From positions 1 through 64,000 of the forward strand of contig BRLC01000017.1 in assembly GCA_024343425.1 (NCBI GenBank): DNA of 64,000 nt. The letters are read 5' to 3'. Source of the stretch: Rhizobiaceae bacterium MnEN-MB40S (GTDB lineage Bacteria; Pseudomonadota; Alphaproteobacteria; Rhizobiales; Rhizobiaceae). Shown here in pieces: positions 53,331 to 62,193 of this stretch (positions are counted from its first letter, which is position 1; each line of letters begins with the position of its first letter). The translations under genes and the position numbers were made by a program. A model generated the notes under the pieces. The model had not been told where the DNA came from and made no database searches. It saw only the letters and a program-made list of their open reading frames with translations.

Positions 53331-54827
53331 ATGCGCGATATTGGACATTTCATTGGCGGCAAGAACGTCGCCGGAACAAGCGGCAGGTCGGCTGATGTGC
53401 TGATGCCGATGGACGGCACGGTGCAGGGCAAGGTCGCCCTCGCAAGCAAGGAAGAGATGCGGGCGGCGGTCGAAAACGCCAAGGCGGCGCAGCCCGGCTG
53501 GGCGGCGACCAATCCGCAGCGCCGCGCCCGCGTGCTGATGAAGTTTCTCGATCTTGTCCAGCAGGAATACGATTCGCTGGCTGAACTGCTTGCCAAGGAA
53601 CACGGCAAGACCGTTCCGGATGCAAAGGGCGATATCCAGCGCGGCCTCGAAGTCGTTGAGTTCTGCATCGGCGCGCCCCACCTTCTGAAGGGCGAGTTCA
53701 CAGATGGCGCAGGCCCCGGCATCGACGTCTACTCCATGCGCCAGCCGCTCGGCGTCGTCGCCGGCATCACCCCGTTCAACTTCCCGGCCATGATCCCGCT
53801 CTGGAAGATCGCGCCGGCCATTTCCGCGGGCAACGCGTTCATCCTGAAGCCGTCCGAGCGCGATCCGGGTGTGCCGATGCGGATTGCCGAACTCTTCATC
53901 GAAGCCGGCCTGCCGGAAGGCATCCTCAACGTCGTCAATGGCGACAAGGAAGCCGTCGACGCGATCCTCGACGATCCGGACATCAAGGCCGTCGGTTTCG
54001 TCGGCTCGACGCCGATCGCCGAATATATCTACAGCCGCGGTTGCGCGGCCGGAAAGCGCGTCCAGTGTTTCGGCGGCGCCAAGAACCACATGATCATCAT
54101 GCCCGACGCCGACATGGACCAGACCGTCGACGCCCTGATCGGCGCCGGCTATGGCTCCGCCGGCGAGCGCTGCATGGCTGTGTCGGTGGCCGTGCCGGTC
54201 GGCCAGCAGACGGCGGATCGGCTGGTGGAAGCGCTGATCCCGCGTGTTGAGAGCCTGAAGGTCGGTCCCTCCACCGATCCGAGCGCCGATTTCGGCCCGC
54301 TCGTCACGCAGCAGGCGCTCGATCGGGTCAAGAGTTACGTCGATCTCGGCGTCGAGGAAGGCGCGAAGCTCGTCGTCGACGGCCGCGGCTTCAAGATGCA
54401 GGGCTATGAAAACGGCTACTATATGGGCGGCTGTCTGTTCGACCATGTCACGCCCGACATGCGCATCTACAAGGAAGAAATCTTCGGACCTGTGCTCTCC
54501 GTCGTTCGCGCAGAGACCTACGAGGACGCGCTGAAACTGCCGAACGAGCATGAATACGGAAACGGGGTCGCGATTTTCACCCGTGACGGCGACGCCGCCC
54601 GCGATTTCGCCGCCCGCGTGCAGGTCGGCATGGTCGGCGTCAACGTGCCGATCCCGGTGCCGATCGCCTACTACACCTTCGGCGGCTGGAAGGGGTCCTC
54701 CTTCGGCGACCTCAACCAGCACGGCCCCGACGCCTTCCGCTTCTACACCAAGACCAAGACCATCACCTCACGCTGGCCGTCCGGCGTGAAGGACGGCGCG
54801 GAATTCGTCATCCCGACGATGAACTGA
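53331..54827 (+). CDS. mmsA: Methylmalonate-semialdehyde dehydrogenase (CoA-acylating)
   Basis: A 498-residue aldehyde dehydrogenase of the MMSDH type, which converts malonate or methylmalonate semialdehyde to acetyl- or propionyl-CoA in valine, beta-alanine and inositol breakdown. The nucleophile is Cys281 in GYGSAGERCMAVSVAVP. MRDIGHFIGGKNVAGTSG at the start, ITPFNFPAMIPLW, and YKEEIFGPVLSVVRAE follow family order. The Glu general base of other ALDHs is absent, as expected for CoA-acylating members (FGGAKNHMIIMPDADMD). An intrinsic terminator follows at 54857. Confidence 0.95.
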   Translation: MRDIGHFIGGKNVAGTSGRSADVLMPMDGTVQGKVALASKEEMRAAVENAKAAQPGWAATNPQRRARVLMKFLDLVQQEYDSLAELLAKEHGKTVPDAKGDIQRGLEVVEFCIGAPHLLKGEFTDGAGPGIDVYSMRQPLGVVAGITPFNFPAMIPLWKIAPAISAGNAFILKPSERDPGVPMRIAELFIEAGLPEGILNVVNGDKEAVDAILDDPDIKAVGFVGSTPIAEYIYSRGCAAGKRVQCFGGAKNHMIIMPDADMDQTVDALIGAGYGSAGERCMAVSVAVPVGQQTADRLVEALIPRVESLKVGPSTDPSADFGPLVTQQALDRVKSYVDLGVEEGAKLVVDGRGFKMQGYENGYYMGGCLFDHVTPDMRIYKEEIFGPVLSVVRAETYEDALKLPNEHEYGNGVAIFTRDGDAARDFAARVQVGMVGVNVPIPVPIAYYTFGGWKGSSFGDLNQHGPDAFRFYTKTKTITSRWPSGVKDGAEFVIPTMN

Positions 54828-54856
54828 TCGGCCGGATCAGCATTGCCCGAGACATC

Positions 54857-54889
54857 AACGCCTGGCGAAAGCCGGGCGTTTTTGGTTTT
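54857..54889 (+). terminator. Rho-independent terminator after mmsA
   Basis: AACGCCTGGC (54857-54866) pairs with GCCGGGCGTT (54871-54880), one mismatch, around a GAAA tetraloop. The following TTTGGTTTTT gives a T-rich tail. It lies 30 bases after the mmsA stop. Confidence 0.88.
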
Positions 54890-54962
54890 TGAGTTATTGC
54901 GCGGTTTGCTATAACTCAAATTTCCTCATATTATGAGTTATAGCAAGGCGATCTATAACTCA
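54890..54962. promoter_or_regulatory. Four-copy inverted operator in front of fic
   Basis: Four alternating copies of one 10-11-base motif precede fic: TGAGTTATTGC (54890-54900), GCTATAACTCA (54908-54918), TGAGTTATAGC (54934-54944) and CTATAACTCA (54953-54962). They form two inverted pairs with 7- and 8-base gaps. The last copy overlaps the fic ATG by one base, and the first starts in the mmsA terminator tail. A repressor bound here would block transcription and possibly ribosome access. AAGG at 54945 is a poor, distant ribosome site. Confidence 0.82.
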
Positions 54963-56080
54963 TGACATGGAACTGGCAAAAACCGGATTGGCCGGATTTC
55001 ACCTACAATGAACATGCATTGAAGGAACTGGAAGAGAAGTTTCTGTTGCAATCAGGCGAGTTCATTGGCGCTTTTCGCCATATCGGCGCGGATGAACAAG
55101 ACGCACTTAAAATAGAGTTGATCAGCGACGAGGCTCTGAAAACCTCCGAAATTGAGGGTGAATTCCTCAACCGCGCCAGTATTCAGGCGTCCTTGCGGCG
55201 ACAGATGGGTCTCGGCGGGGAAGCGGCGCGCGTCCCGCCGCGAGAACGTGGTGTCTCTGAGATGATGGTTGACCTGTACGCAACGTTTGACGAAGCCCTG
55301 ACAAAGTCGTCTCTTTCCCGTTGGCACACCATGGTCATGACCGGCGCGTCCGGGGTCGAAACCGTCGGTGACTATCGAATACACGAAGAACCGATGCAGA
55401 TCGTTTCGGGCGCCGCAGGCAGAGAGAAAATCCATTTTGAAGCGCCGCCGTCTCGCCATGTTGCGGCGGAGATGAGAAAATATGCTGGTTGGTTCAACGA
55501 CAGCGCTCCTGCCGGGAAAAAGCCGCTTACTGCTTTGATCCGCTCCGGCGTTGCGCATCTGTATTTCGAAAGCATCCACCCCTTCGAGGATGGCAACGGA
55601 CGTATCGGACGGGCGCTTTCGGAAAAGGTTCTGGCGCAAGCCCTTGGTCAGCCGACCCTTATCGCGCTTGCCTACACGATCGAGCGGGATCGCAAAGCCT
55701 ATTACGACATGCTGGAAACCAGCAACAAGGAAAACGAAATCACGAATTGGCTGCTATGGTTTGCCGAAACAGTCCTCGAGGCGCAGAGAACCACAATGAA
55801 GCGGGTCGAATTCTTCATCTCCCGGGCGCGCTTCCACGACCGCTTTCGTGACAAACTCAACAAGCGTCAGGAAAAGGCGATCTCCCGCATGTTCCGCGAA
55901 GGCGCAGATGGCTTTAGAGGCGGTCTGAGCGCCGAGAACTATATTTCGATAACCGGCGCTTCACGTGCGACCACAACCCGCGATTTGCAGGACCTCGTCG
56001 CCAGGGGGGCAATGACGCGAACGGGAGAAAGAAAACACACCCGATATTGGTTGTGTATCCCGTCAACAGCTTCAGATTGA
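54962..56080 (+). CDS. Fic-domain protein AMP-transferase with N-terminal inhibitory helix
   Basis: A 372-residue Fic protein. Residues about 5-90 form the Fic N-terminal (DUF4172-type) region with the inhibitory motif T61-S-E-I-E65-G66, whose Glu blocks ATP in class II Fic proteins. The catalytic loop H206-PFEDGNGRIGR217 is complete, so it should be able to AMPylate a target once inhibition is relieved. A C-terminal winged-helix-like stretch (about 295-365, LNKRQEKAISRMF ... ENYISITGASRATTTRDLQDL) may bind DNA. ATG 54962 abuts the four-copy operator, suggesting self-regulation. The gene is less GC-rich than its neighbours. The partner gene starts four bases after the stop. Confidence 0.92.
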   Translation: MTWNWQKPDWPDFTYNEHALKELEEKFLLQSGEFIGAFRHIGADEQDALKIELISDEALKTSEIEGEFLNRASIQASLRRQMGLGGEAARVPPRERGVSEMMVDLYATFDEALTKSSLSRWHTMVMTGASGVETVGDYRIHEEPMQIVSGAAGREKIHFEAPPSRHVAAEMRKYAGWFNDSAPAGKKPLTALIRSGVAHLYFESIHPFEDGNGRIGRALSEKVLAQALGQPTLIALAYTIERDRKAYYDMLETSNKENEITNWLLWFAETVLEAQRTTMKRVEFFISRARFHDRFRDKLNKRQEKAISRMFREGADGFRGGLSAENYISITGASRATTTRDLQDLVARGAMTRTGERKHTRYWLCIPSTASD

Positions 56081-56084
56081 AACG

Positions 56085-56600
56085 ATGCCGTCAACATTGA
56101 ACAAAAAGACTCTCGAACAGCTGGAAAAAGACGATTGGGGCGAAGCCGACGCTCCCACCTGGCTCGTTCAGGAGTGCCATCGCCTGCGTCGAAAACCTAT
56201 CGAGGAATTTTCCACGGAAGATCTCCGCATCATGATCGGTCAGAACATCGGCCTGAAACATCTCTTGCCCAAGGCGCTGGAGACCTTGCGAAAGGACCCG
56301 CTCGCTGCGGGAGATTTTTATGAGGGCGATCTGCTCAAGGCAGTTGTGTGTTGCAAGCTCATCCAGGATCAGCGGGAATGTTCCGGAATTTCAGACGAAG
56401 TTCGCGTGTTGTGCAGTGTGGCGCTGGCTGAGCTGCCGATGCGGATGCGGTTGAATATCCTCGGCGACTACCGCCCGGAAGACCTCGGCATTACACCTGA
56501 ATCCCTGGAAATGGCCGTGGGTCTGGCGATCGAAAGGGAATGCCGTCAGTCGCCCTGGAAGGAATTCAGGGAATTCACAGACGGATCGAAATCCGACTGA
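56085..56600 (+). CDS. CdiI-like contact-dependent growth inhibition immunity-family protein
   Basis: A 171-residue soluble acidic protein. The run DLRIMIGQNIGLKHLLPKAL followed by KDPLAAGDFYEGDLLKAV is the conserved core of the family annotated as CDI-system immunity proteins. The N-terminus has LEKDDWGEADAPTWLVQECH and ends in a polar tail. It lies four bases after fic in the same direction, so the two are almost surely co-translated. No CdiA or CdiB gene is in the window. It could be an orphan immunity protein or a partner of the Fic protein; the sequence cannot decide. Confidence 0.8.
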   Translation: MPSTLNKKTLEQLEKDDWGEADAPTWLVQECHRLRRKPIEEFSTEDLRIMIGQNIGLKHLLPKALETLRKDPLAAGDFYEGDLLKAVVCCKLIQDQRECSGISDEVRVLCSVALAELPMRMRLNILGDYRPEDLGITPESLEMAVGLAIERECRQSPWKEFREFTDGSKSD

Positions 56601-56618
56601 TCAGTCTGTGGCGCTTAC

Positions 56619-58253
56619 TCAACTCTGCGCCAAAACATACCCGACCAGCCCAGCAGTCGAGCTGTCGTGCCCTGCCGCGCTCTCCTTGCCTTCGACAACG
56701 GGCAGCAGCGCGGTCGCCAGTTCCTTGCCCAGTTCCACGCCCCATTGGTCAAAGGCGTTGATGCCGAAAAGCTGCGCTTCGGTGAAGACGCGGTGCTCGT
56801 AGAGCGCGATCAGCCGTCCAAGCGCATATGGCGAAAGCTTTTCATGGAGGATGGTGATTGAAGGCCGGTTGCCCGGAAAGACCTTGTGGGGCGCAAGCGC
56901 CTTCGCGTTCCTGGCGCCGGCTGCTTCGAGCATCGCCCGGGCTTCTTCAAGCGTGCGCCCTTTCATAAGCGCCTCCGACTGGGCGAAGCAATTGGCGAGC
57001 AGCAATGCGTGCTGGTGGGCGAGATCTGGTTCGTGGCCGCGGGCGCCCGCGATAAACTCCACCGGAATGATGTCCGTGCCCTGGTGCAGCAACTGGAAGA
57101 AGGCGTGCTGGCTGTTGGTGCCGGGTTCTCCCCAGACCAGTGGTCCGGTCGGCGTGTCGACTGCAACGCCGCCGGTTTTCACGCGCTTGCCGTTCGATTC
57201 CATGTCGAGCTGCTGCAGATAGGCGGGCAGGCGGGCAAGCCTCTGATCATAAGGGATAATCGCGCGGGAGGGAAAACCGCAGATCACCCGGTGATAATAT
57301 CCGAGAAGCCCCAGCATCATCGGCAGGTTTTCCGTCGCCGGCGCACTCAGGAAGTGCCGGTCGAGATCATGCGCGCCGTTGAGGAACTCGATGAAGCGCT
57401 CGCGGCCGATCGCGATCATCAGCGGCAGCCCGATCGCCGACCATATGGAATAGCGGCCGCCGACGAAATCCCAGAATCCGAAAACGCGGTCCTCGTTGAT
57501 GCCGAAGGCGGCGACCTTTTCGAGCGCCGTGGAAACAGCGACGAAATGATGTTGGACGGCGTCTTCGCCGAGCGCGTCGGCCACCCAGCGCCGCGCCGTC
57601 GCAGCATTGGTCATGGTCTCGATGGTGGTGAAGGTCTTGGATGCGATGATGACGAGGGTGGTTTCGGGGTCGAGCGAGCCAAGCGTGTCGGCGATATGAG
57701 CGCCGTCGATGTTGGAGACGAAATGCGCCCTGGGGCCGTCGGCGTAGGGGGAAAGCGCCAGCGCGCACATGGCTGGTCCGAGATCCGATCCGCCGATGCC
57801 GATATTGACGATGTCGGCGATCGCTTTGCCCGTCTCTCCCTTGATTTCGCCGCTGCGCACCGCCTCGGCGAAGGCGCCCATGTTGTCAAGCACGGCCAGA
57901 ATCTCCGGCATGACGTTCTGACCGTTGTCGTAAACGGCTTCGCCGGAACGGTTGCGCAGCGCCGTATGCAAAACGGCGCGGTCTTCTGTCGCGTTGATGT
58001 GCGCCCCGGAAAACATTGCGTCGCGTTTCGCCTCGATCTCCGCAGCCGCCGCAAGTTCGGCCAGAAGCGCCACCGTTTCGGCGTCGACAGCGCATTTGGA
58101 ATAGTCGAGAAGCAGGTCGTCGAGCCGGATCGAAAACCGGTCAAACCGCTCAGGATCGGCGGCGAAGGCCGCGCGCATGTCCATTGGCGCTTTTGACGCA
58201 CGATGATCGCGAAGTTTTTTCACCGCCTGCTCTAGATTGCCCATCGTCAGCAT
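56619..58253 (-). CDS. pgi: Glucose-6-phosphate isomerase
   Basis: A 544-residue phosphoglucose isomerase of the long bacterial type. [14 protein letters not shown], then [18 protein letters not shown] and [19 protein letters not shown] (with the catalytic Glu/His regions) are the family signatures. The C-terminal Lys motif lies in [16 protein letters not shown]. It links glucose-6-phosphate and fructose-6-phosphate in the cytoplasm. It converges on the CdiI-like gene, with 18 bases between the stops. Confidence 0.96.
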   Translation of the reverse strand: MLTMGNLEQAVKKLRDHRASKAPMDMRAAFAADPERFDRFSIRLDDLLLDYSKCAVDAETVALLAELAAAAEIEAKRDAMFSGAHINATEDRAVLHTALRNRSGEAVYDNGQNVMPEILAVLDNMGAFAEAVRSGEIKGETGKAIADIVNIGIGGSDLGPAMCALALSPYADGPRAHFVSNIDGAHIADTLGSLDPETTLVIIASKTFTTIETMTNAATARRWVADALGEDAVQHHFVAVSTALEKVAAFGINEDRVFGFWDFVGGRYSIWSAIGLPLMIAIGRERFIEFLNGAHDLDRHFLSAPATENLPMMLGLLGYYHRVICGFPSRAIIPYDQRLARLPAYLQQLDMESNGKRVKTGGVAVDTPTGPLVWGEPGTNSQHAFFQLLHQGTDIIPVEFIAGARGHEPDLAHQHALLLANCFAQSEALMKGRTLEEARAMLEAAGARNAKALAPHKVFPGNRPSITILHEKLSPYALGRLIALYEHRVFTEAQLFGINAFDQWGVELGKELATALLPVVEGKESAAGHDSSTAGLVGYVLAQS

Positions 58254-58372
58254 CCTGTCCGGAAAGGTTTGATCCAGCTCTCGGGTCTAACCCCGGCTGT
58301 CGCGGCAATCAAGGTTGGGCGCCGCTACGCCGCATGAACGGCGTAGCGTTTTCTTAAATCCGGGGTCGCCTG

Positions 58373-60097
58373 TCAGGCTGATTTCTTCTGTTCGCCGTCA
58401 CGCAGTTCGCGGCGCAGAATCTTGCCGACATTGGATTTCGGCAATTCGTCAGCGAATTCGATGTATTTCGGACGCTTGTAGCCGGTCAGGTTTTCGCGGC
58501 ACCATTCGCGCACGTCCGCTTCGGTGAGCGCCGGATCCTTCCGAACCACGAACAGCTTGACCACTTCGCCGGAATGTTCGTCCGGTACGCCGATCGCGGC
58601 CGCCTCGAGAACGCCCTCGTGGCTCACCACGACTTCTTCGACCTCGTTCGGATAGACGTTGAAGCCGGAAACGTTCACCATGTCCTTCTTGCGATCGACG
58701 ATGCGGATATAGCCCTGCTCGTCCATGGTGCCCATGTCGCCGGAGCGGAAATAGCCGTCGTCCGTCATGACCTTGGCGGTCTCTTCCGGGCGGTTCCAGT
58801 AGCCGGTCATCACCTGCGGGCCGCGAATGCATATCTCGCCGATCTCGCCAAGCGGAACCGATTTGCCGTCCTCGTCGCGAATGTCGATATCCGTCGAGGG
58901 AATCGGCAGGCCGATGGAGCCGGTGAATTCCGGGCTGTCAAAGCGGTTGGATGTTGCGACAGGCGACGTTTCAGAAAGCCCGTAACCCTCCGAGATCTTG
59001 CAGCCGGTCAGCTTCTGCCAGCGCTCGGCCACCGGACGCTGTACGGCCATGCCGCCGCCGATCGTCAGCAGCAGGTTCGAAAAATCGATCTTCTGAAAGT
59101 TTTCGTTGGCCAGCAGCGCGTTGAAGAGCGTATTGAGGCCGGGCAGAACGTGGAATTCATATTTGCCGAGTTCCTTCACGAAACCCGGAATGTCGCGCGG
59201 ATTGGGAATAAGAACGTTCTCGGCGCCGCGATCCATGCCCATGATCATGTTAATCGTCAGTGCGAAGATGTGATAGAGCGGCAGGCAGCAGATATAGACC
59301 AACGGATCGGGAATTTCACGCTTCAGTTTCAGCGCGTCCAGCCACAAATCGTTCTGCACCATGTTGGACAGGATGTTGCTGTTGGTCAGCGTTGCGCCCT
59401 TGGAAACGCCTGTCGTTCCGCCGGTGTATTGCAGAAACGCCACGTCATCGAGGCCGACATGCGCTGGCTCAAACGTTTTTGAACGGCCCTCGGCAAGCGC
59501 GGTCCGGAAGGCGACGTGACCCGGCAGCGACCATGCCGGAACCAGCTTCTTGATCTTGCGCACCACGAAATTGACCAGGTGGCCCTTGAGCCCGAGCATG
59601 TCGCCCATCGTGACGACGCAGACATGCTGCAACATGCTGTGACCGATCGCCTGTTGCAGGGTGACGGCAAAGTTTTCAATCACGAAAATCGCCTTGGCGC
59701 CGGAATCCTTGAGCTGGTGTTCCAGTTCGCGCGGCGTGTAGAGCGGATTGACGTTCACGACCGCATAACCGGCCTGCAGGATTGCCGATGCAACGACGGG
59801 GTATTGCGGAATGTTGGGCATCATGACGGCGACGCGATCGCCCTTTTCCAGACCGCGCGATTGCAGCCAGGCGCCGATGGCGCGCGCATGTTCATCGAGT
59901 TCCCGATAGGTGATCGATTTGCCCATGCAGGTAAAAGATTTGCGATCCGCAAACTTCTTGCACGATTCGCGAAACAGTTCGCCGACCGAGGCGTATTGCA
60001 GGGCGCCGATTTCAGCCGGCACATTTTCCGGATAGGACTTCAGCCAGACTTTGTCCAGCGGAGCCGCCGCTGCGATATCGGATGATTGAACAGACAC
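58373..60097 (-). CDS. fadD: Long-chain-fatty-acid--CoA ligase (FadD type)
   Basis: A 574-residue AMP-forming acyl-CoA synthetase. Motifs in order are QYTGGTTGVSKGATLT (P-loop), CKISEGYGLSETSP (A5), DDGYFRSGDMGTMDEQGYI (A7/A8) and LPKSNVGKILRREL (catalytic Lys). GTG 60097 is chosen because GGGAGGAAGCA stands just before it; an upstream TTG (60124) has no site. It is divergent from the TetR gene at 60424. It activates fatty acids for beta-oxidation. Confidence 0.93.
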   Translation of the reverse strand: MSVQSSDIAAAAPLDKVWLKSYPENVPAEIGALQYASVGELFRESCKKFADRKSFTCMGKSITYRELDEHARAIGAWLQSRGLEKGDRVAVMMPNIPQYPVVASAILQAGYAVVNVNPLYTPRELEHQLKDSGAKAIFVIENFAVTLQQAIGHSMLQHVCVVTMGDMLGLKGHLVNFVVRKIKKLVPAWSLPGHVAFRTALAEGRSKTFEPAHVGLDDVAFLQYTGGTTGVSKGATLTNSNILSNMVQNDLWLDALKLKREIPDPLVYICCLPLYHIFALTINMIMGMDRGAENVLIPNPRDIPGFVKELGKYEFHVLPGLNTLFNALLANENFQKIDFSNLLLTIGGGMAVQRPVAERWQKLTGCKISEGYGLSETSPVATSNRFDSPEFTGSIGLPIPSTDIDIRDEDGKSVPLGEIGEICIRGPQVMTGYWNRPEETAKVMTDDGYFRSGDMGTMDEQGYIRIVDRKKDMVNVSGFNVYPNEVEEVVVSHEGVLEAAAIGVPDEHSGEVVKLFVVRKDPALTEADVREWCRENLTGYKRPKYIEFADELPKSNVGKILRRELRDGEQKKSA

Positions 60098-60423
60098 TGC
60101 TTCCTCCCGAGAAACGATCGTCAAAAAAGAACAGGATACACTGCTTACGGTTCGAGCGATATATCCCGTGTGCAGCCGTTATATTGTACTGCGCGTATAT
60201 GGCAGGCCATAAAGCATGATCCATCTTACGTAAAGGTAAGAATAAGAGGTCTGGCGCACAAGATGCGCGTCAGCTGCTCGCTGCATGCGGTCAACACAAT
60301 CGCCGTCTAAAAACTGCTTGACAAACTGATGCATTTATCAAACGTTTGATTAATAGGATCGCCGGGAGGAGCCGCGATCCGCCAGACGCGACGCCAAGTT
60401 TGCGCTGTAAGGGAGGCCCGAAG
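60098..60423. promoter_or_regulatory. Divergent fadD / tetR control region
   Basis: About 325 bases without a gene. It contains the perfect 14-base palindrome ATCAAACGTTTGAT at 60337-60350, a TTGACA hexamer at 60318-60323, and TTACGTAA (60226-60233) within CTTAC-N6-GTAAG. The palindrome is a likely TetR operator. TTACGTAA could serve fadD control. No RNA gene is recognised. Confidence 0.6.
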
Positions 60424-61110
60424 CTGTCGAAGTCGCTTAAAAAGGACGTGCGCAATCCGCAGAAAGCCCGCGTGTCCATACTCGATGCGGCGGAACGCGC
60501 TTTTGCGGAACTCGGCTACGGCGGCGCCTCGATACGTGGCATCGCCCGCGACGCCGACGTCAACCAGGCGATGATTCACTACTATTTTCAGAACAAGGAT
60601 CAGCTCTTTGACGAGGTGATCGACCGGCGCGCCGGCGCCGTTAATGCGCAGCGCAACGATGCGCTCGACAGGCTGTTCGCCGAAGGCGTTCCCACGCTCG
60701 AAGAACTGATGGAGGCGCTGCTCAGGCCAACCATCGAGATGGGACACGATGAAAGTCGGGGCGGCAGCGCCTTTGCGCGTCTCGTCGTCAGTTTCAGCAA
60801 TTCCGCGGATGAGCGATCCAGGAACATGGCTATCGAGCACTATGATCCGATCGCGCGGCGCTCGATTGCAGCCATGCGTCAGGTGCTGCCGGAACTCGAT
60901 ATGGCGGCGGCCGTGCGCGCCTATCTCTTTTCGATCAGCGTCGCCTTGTCCGTGATGGCCCGCACGGGTCGCGCCGCACGGCTGTCGGGCGGGCTGTGCA
61001 ATGATTCCGACACGGAAGAAACGGTCAGCACCACCGTCGCATTTTCATGCGCCGGCATCAGGGCGCTGGCGAAGCAGGCAGTCAACCAGTTCGACGAGAA
61101 TGTTGAATAA
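60424..61110 (+). CDS. TetR-family transcriptional regulator
   Basis: A 228-residue TetR regulator. The HTH is at about residues 12-60 (RVSILDAAERAFAELGYGG, then ASIRGIARDADVNQAMIHYYF, then QNKDQLFDEV). The CTG at 60424 is listed as start because GGAGG lies seven bases before it. The open frame also runs upstream to a TTG at 60346, but that would place the start within the operator palindrome. It is divergent from fadD and 12 bases upstream of a TRAP operon, so both are candidate targets. Ligand unknown. Confidence 0.85.
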   Translation: MSKSLKKDVRNPQKARVSILDAAERAFAELGYGGASIRGIARDADVNQAMIHYYFQNKDQLFDEVIDRRAGAVNAQRNDALDRLFAEGVPTLEELMEALLRPTIEMGHDESRGGSAFARLVVSFSNSADERSRNMAIEHYDPIARRSIAAMRQVLPELDMAAAVRAYLFSISVALSVMARTGRAARLSGGLCNDSDTEETVSTTVAFSCAGIRALAKQAVNQFDENVE

Positions 61111-61122
61111 CAGGAGGAAAAC

Positions 61123-62184
61123 ATGAGAAAACTTATTCTGACTGCGCTTGCAACGACATTGTTTGCAAGCGTCTCGGCCGTCTCGCAGGCCGAAACCATC
61201 AACGCCACTGTCGTAGCCGGACACCCTCCGGTGTTCCGCTGGGTCAGGCTGGTGCCGGAGGTCTTTATTCCTTCGGTCAACAAGCAGCTCGAAGGCACCG
61301 AATACACATTCAACTGGGATGAACAGTACGGCGGTTCGCTGGCGAAGGTCGGCGACGAGACCGAAGCTGTCGAAGAAGGCCTGGCAGAGCTTGGCGTCAT
61401 TTCGTCGGTATTCGACCCGGCAAAACTGTCGCTGCAGAACGTCAGCTACTACACGCCGTTCGTCTCCTCTGATCCGGATGTCGTCGTTGAGACCATCGAC
61501 AAGCTCCACGAGGACAATCCGAAGATGCTCGAGACATGGCTTGAAAACAATCTGCAGTATCTCGGCGCCCCGTCCGGGATCGATGACTACCTTCTGATGA
61601 CCACGTTCCCGGTCAATTCCATGGAAGATCTTGCAGGAAAGAAAATCGGCGCGCCTGGTCCGGCAGTCAACTGGCTGGAAGGCACGGGCGCTGTCGGCGT
61701 TTCCGGTAATCTCACCACCTACTACAACGAGATCAAGACAGGCGTGTATGACGGCGTCATCGTGTTTGCGACGGCCGCGCTGCCGGGTAAGCTCTACGAG
61801 GTTGCGCCCTACATCACGAAGGTCGGTTTCGGCGCGCAGTACGCCGGATCTCTCGCCGCCAACAAGGAGTGGTTCGACGGTCTGCCGGAAGTGGTTCAGC
61901 AGGCATTGTTGAACGCCGGCGACGACTTCAAGGCCGCCTACCTCGCCGATCTCAACAAGGCGATGGTCGCAAGCCTCAAGGCCATGGAAGAGCAGGGCGC
62001 GACCATCACGGAAGTTGACGACGCGTTCCGCAAGCAGTGGGCTGACGGCATGGACAATGTCGCCCAGACCTGGGCTACACAGGTTGACAGTGAAGGCAAG
62101 GCCGGCACCGAGATCCTGAAGGCGTACATGGACGCCGTGCGCGCCGCCGGCGGCGCGCCTGTTCGCAACTGGGACCAGGAGTAA
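61123..62184 (+). CDS. TRAP transporter solute-binding protein (DctP type)
   Basis: A 353-residue periplasmic binding protein. The signal peptide is about residues 1-23 (MRKLILTALATTLFASVSAV, cleavage near SQA/ET). The mature part follows the DctP fold, with EDLAGKKIGAPGPAVNWLEGTG replacing the usual Arg-bearing KIR motif by KIGAPG. The missing Arg at that place suggests a ligand bound differently from simple dicarboxylates. AACAGGAGGAAAAC precedes ATG. First gene of the second TRAP operon, directly behind the TetR gene. Confidence 0.88.
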   Translation: MRKLILTALATTLFASVSAVSQAETINATVVAGHPPVFRWVRLVPEVFIPSVNKQLEGTEYTFNWDEQYGGSLAKVGDETEAVEEGLAELGVISSVFDPAKLSLQNVSYYTPFVSSDPDVVVETIDKLHEDNPKMLETWLENNLQYLGAPSGIDDYLLMTTFPVNSMEDLAGKKIGAPGPAVNWLEGTGAVGVSGNLTTYYNEIKTGVYDGVIVFATAALPGKLYEVAPYITKVGFGAQYAGSLAANKEWFDGLPEVVQQALLNAGDDFKAAYLADLNKAMVASLKAMEEQGATITEVDDAFRKQWADGMDNVAQTWATQVDSEGKAGTEILKAYMDAVRAAGGAPVRNWDQE

Positions 62185-62193
62185 TCGGTCGCC

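Noticed and set aside
56886..58196. 436-codon open frame opposite pgi
   Set aside because: Antisense to a highly conserved gene with all motifs intact; low-complexity Arg/Gly/Asp composition typical of shadow frames.
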